Assembly: GCA_902766095.1 (NCBI GenBank)
Contig: CACXCN010000031.1
Span: 1-64,000, forward strand
Direction: 5' to 3'
Length of the DNA: 64,000 bases
From: an uncultured Selenomonas sp.
GTDB lineage: Bacteria > Bacillota > Negativicutes > Selenomonadales > Selenomonadaceae
Made by a program: the position numbers and the translations under genes. Positions 1 to 7,720 of the stretch are shown piece after piece (position 1 is the stretch's first letter; the number at the start of each line of letters is the position of its first letter). Under the pieces are notes generated by a model that made no database searches, was not told the origin of the DNA, and was given only the letters and a program-made list of their open reading frames with translations.

Positions 1-2
1 TC

Positions 3-59
3 TTGAAGAAGCACCACATTGTATTTCGCAAGATTCCGCGTGACATCCGAAAGCTCTGA
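3..59 (+). CDS. 3' end of an unidentified upstream gene
   Basis: An open frame runs in from the window edge and stops at a TGA at 57-59, giving only 18 residues rich in Lys and Arg and ending IPRDIRKL. It is too short to assign. The 105 bases between it and the methyltransferase hold a short AT-rich spacer with no hairpin that I can see. Confidence 0.25.
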   Translation: MKKHHIVFRKIPRDIRKL

Positions 60-164
60 GGGGTGGAAACATGGAACTGAAAGCATAAGCATTAGTAGAA
101 ATACAGTGCTTGAATGTTATGCCGACGAATCAAAGTATGCTAATATTAAAGAGGAAGATTTAAA

Positions 165-1031
165 TTGTCAAAAGTGCCACATTTAGTTCAATATCAGGGG
201 AGCAAGAGAATACTTGCTCCTAAAATCACGGCGTATTTTCCTACACGATTTAATCGTTTGATAGAACCGTTTTGCGGAACAGGAGCTTTAACGATTTATT
301 CAGCGACAAAATCATTATGCAAAAAATATATATTAAATGATATTAATACACAAATTGTTGATATGATTGACGAATGTATAAATAATCCTGAAAAATTATA
401 TGAGGAGTATAAAAGTATATGGGAAAAACAATTTTTAGAAGGCGTAGATAAGATAGATTATTATTATAAGATGCGTGATAAATTTAATGAAGCAGAATCA
501 ATACCGGCCTTGACATTATTCATATTAGCTCGTGTCGCAAAAGGGGCTATACGGTATAATTCATCAGGTAAGATGAATCAGATTTGTGATAAACGCAGAA
601 ATGGCACTAAACCGGAAACTATAAAGAATAATGCATTTGATATATCACACTTATTAAAAGGAAAAACAACTTTATATAGTATGGATTATCGAGAAATTTT
701 GAAAATGGCCCAAAAAGGGGACTTAATATATATGGACCCTCCCTATCAAGGAGTGGCACATGGATTAAGTTCACGATATTTGTACAGCCTGCCATTCGAT
801 GAATTTGTAAAATCATTAGAGTACCTGAATGCTAGAGGCATAGATTATATAGTAAGCTATGATGGCAAAACAGGGGACAAAACATTCGGTAAAGATTTAC
901 CAGAATATCTTGGCTGTAAACATATACTCATAGAAGCTGGTAGAAGTAGTCAAGCTACATTAAATGGAAAAAAAGCTTATACATTAGAATCCTTATATAT
1001 AAGTGAGAAATTATGGAAAAGAGATGCATGA
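165..1031 (+). CDS. Dam-type (D12 class) DNA adenine N6-methyltransferase
   Basis: Predicted to transfer a methyl group from S-adenosylmethionine to the N6 of adenine in a short DNA site. Visible motifs of the D12 family are the N-terminal YQGSKRIL segment, the SAM-binding EPFCGTGAL (about residues 36-44) and the catalytic DPPYQG (about 193-198). At 288 residues it has the family's usual length, so it looks intact. The start is a TTG preceded by GAGGAAGA. The gene is much more AT-rich than the chromosomal genes further right, suggesting transfer. Its stop overlaps the start of the next frame as ATGA, an arrangement common in restriction-modification pairs, but that partner is broken. Likely role: modification or protection of the mobile element. 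The target site cannot be read from sequence. Confidence 0.85.
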   Translation: MSKVPHLVQYQGSKRILAPKITAYFPTRFNRLIEPFCGTGALTIYSATKSLCKKYILNDINTQIVDMIDECINNPEKLYEEYKSIWEKQFLEGVDKIDYYYKMRDKFNEAESIPALTLFILARVAKGAIRYNSSGKMNQICDKRRNGTKPETIKNNAFDISHLLKGKTTLYSMDYREILKMAQKGDLIYMDPPYQGVAHGLSSRYLYSLPFDEFVKSLEYLNARGIDYIVSYDGKTGDKTFGKDLPEYLGCKHILIEAGRSSQATLNGKKAYTLESLYISEKLWKRDA

Positions 1032-1327
1032 GTGTGAAGAACGTAAAGCTTGAAAGTGGAGAAGTAATAAGTGAGGAATTTTATAATAAACTTAAATCGA
1101 TAACTAAAACACGACCTAAAGCTGTAATTGAATTTATAATGAAAAATCTGAGGAAATACTTGGACCGGACTACGAGAAAAAGTATTCTCCAAAGCCTTTC
1201 GAAGACTAAGCATGTAGGGCTTTCCCTCCGGAAAGCGGCAAAGCTGCTCGCCATCAACCGTACGAGCCAATACTACCACCCAAAGGAGAGTGCTCCATCG
1301 GATGAAGAATCGGGAAACGAAAACTGA
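1028..1327 (+). pseudogene. truncated partner gene of the methyltransferase, fused to an IS3-type relic
   Basis: The frame starts at an ATG overlapping the methyltransferase stop. The first 35-40 residues (VKNVKLESGEVISEEFYNK onwards) are AT-rich like the methyltransferase and resemble nothing I recognise. From about 1150 base composition rises and the frame reads into a helix-turn-helix-like segment with SLRKAAKLLAINRTSQYY, typical of the start of IS3-family OrfB transposases. By its position the native gene was probably the cognate restriction enzyme, now cut off by an insertion and later decay. That identity is inference only. Confidence 0.5.
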
Positions 1328-1352
1328 AATCACCGATATGGTACCCCCTGCA
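1160..1352 (+). mobile_element. decayed IS3-family transposase (OrfB N-terminal) fragment
   Basis: The R-x-A-x-x-L-x-I-x-R-x-S-x-Y-Y pattern around 1225-1275 matches the N-terminal part of IS3/IS150-type OrfB proteins. After it the natural continuation (NRETKTEITDM) lies in a different frame from about 1303, so the relic also carries a frameshift. Nothing of the DDE catalytic domain remains, and the CRISPR repeats begin at 1359. Confidence 0.5.
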
Positions 1353-1358
1353 TACCTG

Positions 1359-1522
1359 GTAGCATCTCGCACGTGTGCGGGAAATGAAAAGCGTGGTAGC
1401 CAACATCCTTGTCGCCGTGGTTTATAGCATCTCGCACGCATGCGGGAAATGAAAATCAATCTCCCGCGCTGTTGTTCCCTCGTGTATGGTCGTAGCATCT
1501 CGCACGTATCGGGAAATGAAAA
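1359..1522 (+). CRISPR. type I-C-like CRISPR remnant: 3 repeats, 2 spacers, no cas
   Basis: Three imperfect copies of a 31-32 base repeat lie at 1359-1390, 1424-1455 and 1492-1522. They begin GTAGCATCTCGCAC and end GCGGGAAATGAAAA, with a short CGCAC/GTGCG stem. The 3' GAAA ending and 32 nt length resemble type I-C repeats. Spacers are 33 nt (1391-1423) and 36 nt (1456-1491), as expected for I-C. The second repeat differs in the loop, and the third is one base short, so the array end is degenerate. The upstream side abuts the IS relic, so a longer array may have been truncated. No cas gene is in the window. I found no spacer match elsewhere in the window by eye. Confidence 0.7.
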
Positions 1523-1549
1523 GAATCTGGGCGGGTGGTATTTCATATA

Positions 1550-1593
1550 AACTCAAACTTCGCAGGCGCTTACGCACCTGCGAAGTTTGAGTT
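1550..1593. repeat. perfect 17-bp inverted repeat with 10-nt loop
   Basis: Left arm 1550-1566 (AACTCAAACTTCGCAGG) pairs perfectly with 1577-1593. The loop is CGCTTACGCA. No T-run follows on either strand, so it is not a standard terminator. It sits between the two CRISPR remnants and could be a transcript-processing hairpin, an old element end or a protein-binding site. Confidence 0.7.
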
Positions 1594-1626
1594 AAGTAAC
1601 TGATAATATCAGTAAACATACTCAAG

Positions 1627-1714
1627 ATTTCCCGCCGCATAGGCGGCTTAGAGAATCTTCTCAATCTCAGTCATCAGCTTCCAGTTGTTTCCCGCCGCAT
1701 AGGCGGCCTAGAAA
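1627..1714 (+). CRISPR. type I-F-like mini-CRISPR: 2 repeats, 1 spacer, no cas
   Basis: Two 28-base repeats (1627-1654 and 1687-1714) flank one 32-base spacer (1655-1686), exactly the type I-F geometry. The intact second repeat starts GTTTCCCGCCGCAT and ends GGCGGCCTAGAAA, sharing with known I-F repeats the GCCG/AGGC stem and the TAGAAA tail. The first repeat differs at three positions. The spacer, read in reverse complement, encodes WKLMTEIEK and matches the 3' end of the adjacent relaxase gene (1898-1929) at 24 of 32 bases, with CC (I-F PAM) just before that site at 1896-1897. The array would have to borrow host I-F Cas proteins. Confidence 0.85.
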
Positions 1715-1745
1715 AAAACAGACTGAGCACGGTCTGAAAATGTGC

Positions 1746-1780
1746 AAGAGCCCCAACGTCCGACAACGCTGGGGCTCTTT
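1746..1780. terminator. bidirectional intrinsic terminator
   Basis: A strong stem (AAGAGCCCCA...TGGGGCTCTT) with a short CGT/ACG extension is followed by TTTACTTT on the plus strand. It lies between the I-F array and the 3' end of the relaxase, so it could end both the array transcript and the minus-strand relaxase operon. The next 80 bases up to 1861 hold nothing else that I can see. Confidence 0.7.
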
Positions 1781-1860
1781 ACTTTGTGACTGTATGTCAC
1801 CGTACTTCTTTCGTCACGCTTATTATATCACTGATGATGTGCTCAAGCAAGAAATCAATC

Positions 1861-4860
1861 TCAGATATTGTTATACAGCCGCTTCTCTTCCTCTTCCATT
1901 TTCTCGATTTCTGTCATGAACTTCCAAGTTTTGAGTCCCATATCATCATCGATGCCGGTATTGCGCTCGACAAAGCGCGGACATACGGCATCATTATTGA
2001 GCAAAGCTTTCATAATCGCGCCCGGCTTATCTACACCGCCATTCGGCGTCCGAACGGATGGGGGAGGTCCGCCTTGATCTCTCATCGCGTCCGGATTGAT
2101 CCGATACGAGATCCGATTCTCCTTATCTTTCTGTACCTGTACCTTCAAAAGATTCATCGCCTGCTGCGCTTCAATCATCTTACCTTTGACAATCTCGGCC
2201 TTGCCAGCGACGAACTCATACTTCTTGTTCGCCTTGCTATGCTTATCCATGATGCCAAGAGCAATCGCCTGAATCTTCTCACTGGCTTCCGGTGCCGCAC
2301 ACCGCTCATCAAGCATCTTCAGCTTTCTCTCAATCGTATCACGCTGCCCCTGCAGACTGCTTAAATCGGCATCCAGCTTTTTTTTCTGCTCCGCATATTC
2401 CGGCAGCAATCCATTCTTGGCAATGTCATCCTGAAGCTTCTTCTGGTCAGATTCTATGTACTTAATCTTCTTATTGACCGCACGAAGTTCCTTTCGAGTC
2501 TCCGAATAGGCACCTTTCGTGAATCTGTCTTTTGCGATTCCCAGAGCCCGCTCGCTCGAAAATGCATATTTCTTGAGCTTCTGTGCTGCGGCAAGCAGTT
2601 TCTCATATTCCTTCTTGTAACCATAATAACGACGACGCATGATGGCATACAGTTCCCGCGTATGATATTCTTCAAGCCGGTTCTCCGACATCTCGGTATT
2701 GAACAGCGCCTGTTCCAGTGTCTTTGCCGATACCTCCAGATTCTGTTCAGCTTGCTGAAGCTTCAGCCAGTCGTGCCTGGAAGCATTCTTATTGCGGTTG
2801 ACAATAAGCTGAATCTGTTTTTTTATTTCCGAATCATTTTTCAGCCGGAATTGTATCTTGTCTACCAGCTCCTTCTGAGCTTTCTGCCGTTCATCAAGTT
2901 CTTGGTATTTATTATTCAAGGCAACCAGTAGCTCATTATAAGCCTTGATTTCTTCCTGGTCATCCGTCTCCGGCTGATGGATGCTCTGGCCGAACGTCAT
3001 CCAATGATTCAGTTCGGCCAGCGTACTCTTATATGCCTGGTACTGCTCCCGCTCGGTCGGCGTCATATATTCCAGCTCGGCCTCTTCCCAGAACTCAGCG
3101 ATAGAAATCGACAACTCTTTCAGCCGGTCGTATTCCCGAAGATTCTTCAAGAACTCCTCGCGCAGTTCTCCGATATACGAGGACGCATCCGGATTGCTCT
3201 CAACGAATTCACTCGAAGACAGAATTCGTTGAATCCGCTCCTGTAGCTGTTTCGAGTACTGGTTCTCTTGCTTTTCGGCCTTCTCCCACTCGATTTCCAT
3301 ATGAGTATAGAGCAAGTCCTGATACTGCTTCTTGAGCTGTCGGTAGTTCTTGATATTCTGCGCTTCCGGACTCTGCTCATCCAGCACTCCGTACTTGCTG
3401 ATATGCTCCTCTGGAAGCCTGTCCAGCAGGCTCGCGAGGAACGTATCGCCATTCGCTTCTGCCTCCATCTTCTGAGCTTTCAGCGATCGATGATCAATCC
3501 GCGCCTGATAGCCATATTTTTCCAGAACCGAATTCGTAATATCCTGATATGACACCCGTAATTTACTGATAAATGCAGAATCTTCAAAGCGCCGATCCAC
3601 TGGGGCGCCTTTTTTACGTCGTGCTTCCTCGCTCTGATCTTTAGCATCACTTCGCAATGATTTTTGAAAATACTTCGAGATATCCCGTTCCTTCTTCTGC
3701 TCGATATCATCGATGATGCAGGGGCTGAACATGAGATGCACATGAATATTATGCGTGCCATCAGACATCGCGCCGATCTTGTCATGTACAGCAAACGCAT
3801 AGTAATGGTTCGGCATGTTCTTTTCTATGAACTGATTGATGATTTCGAGGTTTTGCTCGAGCGTCAGCTCATTCTGCAACGCAAACTCAATTTCCTGATA
3901 TCGTCGTGCCCCTTTTGGTGAATAGCGATCGGCTGCCTTGAAGAATTTGTTGGGGGAGTCTTTTGCCCATGCTGGCAGCTTATGAGCCGTATAGACACAG
4001 CCACCTTTTTTCTGAAAAGCCTTCTCGCGATTGATGTACTCGACATGGCTCTGCGCATGAACCGCCTCGATATTCTCATTGACATTCTTCAGGATCTGCC
4101 TGGCTGTCTTTACTGCTCGTCTTCGTCTCCCCCTTGAAAAATCCCGTCGCACAGGGGGATGGGATGAGGCTCCTGGGTTGACCAGCTCGTCATCTTCATC
4201 GCGTTGCACCAGCACAGGAGATTCGCTTTGTCCATCACGAGCCAGAGTCCGTTCGGACAACTGGTGCAGGCTGGGTAGGGTTTCTGGGGTAGGAGCCTCG
4301 AGGATTGACTTGCGAGCTGAGATAATGTCGGGCTTGTCGGGCTCGAAAATGCCACCGGATGCTTTTCGGACAATCCGTCCGCCTGCGGCTTTGTATCTTC
4401 TTTTTTCATCTTCAATTTCCTCTCTTTCAGCGACCAGAGCTTTCTGAAGCTCACCATCAAAAAAAGTTATTGGCAAGTCAGCCATAGCAGCAGCCATCAC
4501 GCATTTCTGCTTGAAGCTGTCTGTTCCCTTGATAATGATGCGGTCATGCATCGATTCCTTGGCCACCATCAAAGCGATGGCCAGCGTATCCAGCGAAGGA
4601 TCGTTCTCTATTTTCAGACCGTCCTCCGTATTGATGATATTCCCGTAAGGCGACTCATAGAGCAGGGCACGCGAACCATCCAGAACATCTTTCTTCGAAA
4701 ACGACAGGATCAGGTTGTTCATCTTCGAAGCGTCCTTCTGGTCAATGTTCTTATATTGACCCTCGCGGTTGATATATTCGACATGCTGGGTCGCCCGGAC
4801 ACGTGTGCCGCTCCTGCCTGGGCGCTTATCGGTCTTGACTGTAAAATGGTATAACGCCAT
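1861..4860 (-). CDS. MobA/MobL-family relaxase, 999 residues, split catalytic domain
   Basis: Predicted to nick the element's oriT and lead the strand during mobilization. The ATG at 4860 fits GGAGGG 8 bases upstream and yields MALYHFTVK, the usual MobA/MobL opening; an in-frame TTG further up lies inside the ribosome site. The metal-binding three-histidine motif is HNIHVHLMF near residue 370. The relaxase fold appears interrupted: HVEYINRE occurs at about residues 26-33 and again at about 269-276, with a charged, Pro-rich insert of about 240 residues between, after which the usual MobA sequence (VYTAHKLPAWAKD onward) continues. The C-terminal half is a long coiled-coil-rich region. The last 15-25 residues contain WKFMTEIEKM, mirrored by the nearby I-F spacer. 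It is the last gene of the minus-strand operon. Confidence 0.88.
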   Translation of the reverse strand: MALYHFTVKTDKRPGRSGTRVRATQHVEYINREGQYKNIDQKDASKMNNLILSFSKKDVLDGSRALLYESPYGNIINTEDGLKIENDPSLDTLAIALMVAKESMHDRIIIKGTDSFKQKCVMAAAMADLPITFFDGELQKALVAEREEIEDEKRRYKAAGGRIVRKASGGIFEPDKPDIISARKSILEAPTPETLPSLHQLSERTLARDGQSESPVLVQRDEDDELVNPGASSHPPVRRDFSRGRRRRAVKTARQILKNVNENIEAVHAQSHVEYINREKAFQKKGGCVYTAHKLPAWAKDSPNKFFKAADRYSPKGARRYQEIEFALQNELTLEQNLEIINQFIEKNMPNHYYAFAVHDKIGAMSDGTHNIHVHLMFSPCIIDDIEQKKERDISKYFQKSLRSDAKDQSEEARRKKGAPVDRRFEDSAFISKLRVSYQDITNSVLEKYGYQARIDHRSLKAQKMEAEANGDTFLASLLDRLPEEHISKYGVLDEQSPEAQNIKNYRQLKKQYQDLLYTHMEIEWEKAEKQENQYSKQLQERIQRILSSSEFVESNPDASSYIGELREEFLKNLREYDRLKELSISIAEFWEEAELEYMTPTEREQYQAYKSTLAELNHWMTFGQSIHQPETDDQEEIKAYNELLVALNNKYQELDERQKAQKELVDKIQFRLKNDSEIKKQIQLIVNRNKNASRHDWLKLQQAEQNLEVSAKTLEQALFNTEMSENRLEEYHTRELYAIMRRRYYGYKKEYEKLLAAAQKLKKYAFSSERALGIAKDRFTKGAYSETRKELRAVNKKIKYIESDQKKLQDDIAKNGLLPEYAEQKKKLDADLSSLQGQRDTIERKLKMLDERCAAPEASEKIQAIALGIMDKHSKANKKYEFVAGKAEIVKGKMIEAQQAMNLLKVQVQKDKENRISYRINPDAMRDQGGPPPSVRTPNGGVDKPGAIMKALLNNDAVCPRFVERNTGIDDDMGLKTWKFMTEIEKMEEEEKRLYNNI

Positions 4861-4879
4861 AGGTGAACCCTCCAAAAAA

Positions 4880-5197
4880 TTAAGGGATTGCTTTCTTTAT
4901 CCAGGAGGGAGGCATCTTTTCCTTTTCCTGTTCCGACTCCACCTTTAGCAGGTCGCGCCGGTACTGCATTTCCAAGTTAATCCAGAACGATGCTGGCACA
5001 TGGAACACGTTCTCGAGCCCTGCAGGCAGCACCGTTGTAAGTTTCGCCTCACCGCTGAGCAGCCGATTCAGCTGTTCTGCAGTAATCCCCATACGGGCAG
5101 CCATTTCCTGCCTGCCTATACGATGATCTTCCATGAGCTCCCGAACGGTCTCCCCAGGCGGGATGGCGATACAGCTTCGGCTTTCAGATATCCCCAT
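4880..5197 (-). CDS. HigA-like XRE-family helix-turn-helix protein
   Basis: The 105-residue protein follows the HigA/VapI pattern: IPPGETVRELMEDHRIGRQ, an HTH around residues 24-55 (MAARMGITAEQLNRLLSG) and the family hallmark FWINLEMQYR. HigA proteins bind their own operator and neutralise a HigB mRNA interferase, but no HigB-like gene is adjacent. It ends 19 bases before the relaxase start, so it is more likely a regulator of mobilization, or an orphan antitoxin. The ATG at 5197 is chosen because GGAGG lies 6 bases upstream; a TTG two codons earlier falls next to that site. Confidence 0.75.
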   Translation of the reverse strand: MGISESRSCIAIPPGETVRELMEDHRIGRQEMAARMGITAEQLNRLLSGEAKLTTVLPAGLENVFHVPASFWINLEMQYRRDLLKVESEQEKEKMPPSWIKKAIP

Positions 5198-5289
5198 ATC
5201 CAACCTCCAAACAACAACATCAACAAAACAGCAGCATGGATTTCACTTTTTGCATTTCCTGTTCGTATATTTCACTTATTATTTACAGA

Positions 5290-5502
5290 TCACATTAAGC
5301 GTTTAATGATATCCCGCAGCATCGCGGCTCCGGAATCGCCAGTGACATTGCACCATGTGTGCATGCCATTGACAAAGGTGACATCGACAACCTCGTCGCC
5401 GTTTTTCAAGCAATATTCAAGACGAGCAACATCACTTCCGGCTCGTGTCTGACGAATCACAGGAGTAAAAGATTCTACTATCTTCTTCTTATTTTCTTTC
5501 AT
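5290..5502 (-). CDS. small hypothetical protein, 70 residues
   Basis: Begins MKENKKKIVESF with GAGGAGG about 10 bases upstream of the ATG. The sequence alternates short beta-like stretches (DVARLEYCLKNGDEVVDVTF) and ends in a helix (AAMLRDIIKRLM). No family recognised and no signal peptide or membrane segment. It sits between the RNA repair gene and the HigA-like gene on the same strand and is probably co-transcribed. Confidence 0.55.
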   Translation of the reverse strand: MKENKKKIVESFTPVIRQTRAGSDVARLEYCLKNGDEVVDVTFVNGMHTWCNVTGDSGAAMLRDIIKRLM

Positions 5503-5524
5503 GGTTGTCCGTCCTCCTCAGTAT

Positions 5525-7720
5525 TTAATTGCTTTGCATTTTCTGTTCCACAGCCCGCCGGATGTCGATAATGTTGTGCTTCTCGAGCTCTCCTGGCTGC
5601 TGGCACAGCTTCTGCATGACCTTGAGCGCTTCAATATAATATGGCTTCCATTCATCCCTGGCTACGTACCAGCCATAGGACCGGCCATCTTCCATGCATT
5701 CCTTGACGCCCCGCATCATCTTCCAGAACTTGTACGACGGCGACTTGAGCTTGACCATGAATCCGTTCGCGTCCTCGAACACATAGCCTTCCAGCGGCGT
5801 ATCGATGTGGCGGCAGATCTCCGTGAACTGGCTGAGCCGGTCGAGCGTGCCCTCGAGTTGCTTGCATTCCATCCCGAGCCTTCCGGCCACCGCCTTGACC
5901 TCGCTATAGGGAAGCTTCTCAGTGACAAAAGAATTCCTTATTATATCCAGCAGCACCAGATGCTCTTCATCATATGGCACGATGTGCGAATCATTGACAG
6001 GGTCGATGCACTCGCAGACGAGCGTGGCCTCATGGTCTCGGCAATAGGCAGCCATGGCTTCCGTATCCAGCCCCAGATGCCCGACCACTTTTTTCAGAAA
6101 ATCCACGTGCGGGCTGTCCGTCGAGGATTTCGAGCAATACATCAGGCCATCCGAATCCGGATCCGCTGCCAGCAGCCCGAGGAAGCCATTGTACTTCCGG
6201 AATACCGAGACAGGGAAGGCGAACCGCTTGTGGAGGTTCTGGATCTCCGTCTCCGGCAGTTCCCCGACATTGAAGAACTTGTCATAGGAGCGGCAGATGA
6301 CCCTGCCATCCTTTACGAACAGGCCGCGGGCTTTGCAGGTCAGCATGTTCCACTGACGACTCTTGAAAGCGTCCCGCGTGAAGTTATAGGAAGAAACTCC
6401 GTCAGACAGATCTTTCTTCATAATGAGCTTCGAACTGTCGAGAAGCCTGAGCCATTCCTCATCCGACTTCGGCACGAACGGGGCTGACGGCTTCTCGGGC
6501 AGCCGATAAATCCTGTTCGGGAACTCCATGACCTCGATATGGTCGTCCGGCCCGATATGCAGCACCCGGAGAGCCCCGCCAAGCTCGATGGGGGAGCAGA
6601 GATTATAGATGCGGTCATCCACCCTGGGAGCCAGCTCGTAAAGATTCCGATGCCCATGGATGAGCACATGGTCGTCCGGCGTGTTCTGCTTCCAGGCCGC
6701 ATAGACAGCATCCAGCTCCTCATACTGCCCGACACCTTTGATCATCTGACTGCTGGCCATGAAGATGCTCGGGGCAACCGGAATCCCGCCATGCGTGATG
6801 CAGTACGTCTTCGACCCGAACCTTGCATAAGCCATCTGCGAAAGCCGCGAGCAGAACCTGCGGATATCCTTCCTGCTGATATCCCGTATCTCGTTCATCG
6901 TGTGAAAGAATTCCGGAGGGAAGGGGAGCTCCCGGTTTCTGAAAACACTTACCATAGGCATGGCCGCATCCGAATACAGCCGGAGGCTTCTCTCATGATT
7001 GCCTTCCAGAAAAAGGAAATTCTTCTTGTCCAGGTTGTCAATGAAGAACTGCAGGACTTCCTTGTTCTGGATTCCGCGGTCGATGTAGTCGCCGGTAAAG
7101 ACGTAAAGCGTATGCTCATCATACGGGAACCTCGAGAAATACTCCTGCAAAGGCTCGAAGCATCCATGGATATCCCCGAACACGGCAATCCGCTCATACC
7201 GGCCATTCCAGTCGATCGCCAGCGGTGCATGAAGCATGTCCACGGCCTCTTCCGGAGCCATCACCTTGTACCGATTGGATATCTTCTGCCTCGATGCAAT
7301 GACATCACAGATATAGTAGATGCGGTCCTCCGGCACGAACTTATAGCCTTCGCGCTTCCGGTTCTGCTTCAGGATCGTCTCAATCGGCACGCCCGTGAAG
7401 TCCACAATATAGGCTCTGTAGCGGTATTTCTCGATCAATGCCCGATACTGGTTCAGCAGATCATGGCTGTAATGCGTCGCATCAACAATCGTAAACTCTC
7501 CGCGTTCCATCCGCTGCTCGAGGCATTCCCGAAGCCTCTGCCAGACCAGCCTGTCATTTCGCTGCGAAATCGACAGGCTGCCATGGATGTCAAAGACCGG
7601 CGACTGATATTCCAGCCGGATATCATCGGGAGACAGCGTATATGGCTCCAACTGATTCTTCTTTACCCAGGTAGACTTTCCAGAGCCCGGGCAGCCCCGC
7701 AATATATACAACACTCTCAT
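5525..7720 (-). CDS. three-domain RNA repair enzyme: polynucleotide kinase, phosphatase, RNA ligase
   Basis: Predicted to heal and seal broken RNA. Residues 1-170 form a P-loop kinase (RGCPGSGKST at 8-17; conserved VDATHYS) that would phosphorylate 5'-OH ends. Residues about 178-400 are a metallophosphoesterase with FGDIHGC (about 180), GDYIDRG (about 212), GNHER (about 240) and a late THGG and IHGHR, which would remove 3' or 2',3'-cyclic phosphates. Residues about 440-731 resemble a T4 Rnl1-type ligase: ARGLFV, KFFNVGE, then the nucleotidyl-lysine motif KYNG (about 507), EGYVFE and VKLKS near the end. At 731 residues it resembles the three-part design of bacterial Pnkp, but the ligase motifs look more like Rnl1. 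No Hen1 methyltransferase is adjacent. The ATG overlaps the HNH gene stop (ATGA), so the two are translationally coupled. Confidence 0.85.
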   Translation of the reverse strand: MRVLYILRGCPGSGKSTWVKKNQLEPYTLSPDDIRLEYQSPVFDIHGSLSISQRNDRLVWQRLRECLEQRMERGEFTIVDATHYSHDLLNQYRALIEKYRYRAYIVDFTGVPIETILKQNRKREGYKFVPEDRIYYICDVIASRQKISNRYKVMAPEEAVDMLHAPLAIDWNGRYERIAVFGDIHGCFEPLQEYFSRFPYDEHTLYVFTGDYIDRGIQNKEVLQFFIDNLDKKNFLFLEGNHERSLRLYSDAAMPMVSVFRNRELPFPPEFFHTMNEIRDISRKDIRRFCSRLSQMAYARFGSKTYCITHGGIPVAPSIFMASSQMIKGVGQYEELDAVYAAWKQNTPDDHVLIHGHRNLYELAPRVDDRIYNLCSPIELGGALRVLHIGPDDHIEVMEFPNRIYRLPEKPSAPFVPKSDEEWLRLLDSSKLIMKKDLSDGVSSYNFTRDAFKSRQWNMLTCKARGLFVKDGRVICRSYDKFFNVGELPETEIQNLHKRFAFPVSVFRKYNGFLGLLAADPDSDGLMYCSKSSTDSPHVDFLKKVVGHLGLDTEAMAAYCRDHEATLVCECIDPVNDSHIVPYDEEHLVLLDIIRNSFVTEKLPYSEVKAVAGRLGMECKQLEGTLDRLSQFTEICRHIDTPLEGYVFEDANGFMVKLKSPSYKFWKMMRGVKECMEDGRSYGWYVARDEWKPYYIEALKVMQKLCQQPGELEKHNIIDIRRAVEQKMQSN

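Noticed and set aside
1655-1686. Spacer as a self-targeting guide against the element's own relaxase
   Set aside because: Eight mismatches, including one in the seed, make cutting of the self site unlikely; targeting of a relative fits better.
1627-1714. Guide array of a Tn7-like I-F3 CRISPR-associated transposon
   Set aside because: No tnsA/B/C, tniQ or cas genes and no Tn7-like ends are visible.
5501-6487. 328-residue plus-strand open frame
   Set aside because: Lies fully antisense to the RNA repair gene with shuffled composition and no motifs; shadow frame.
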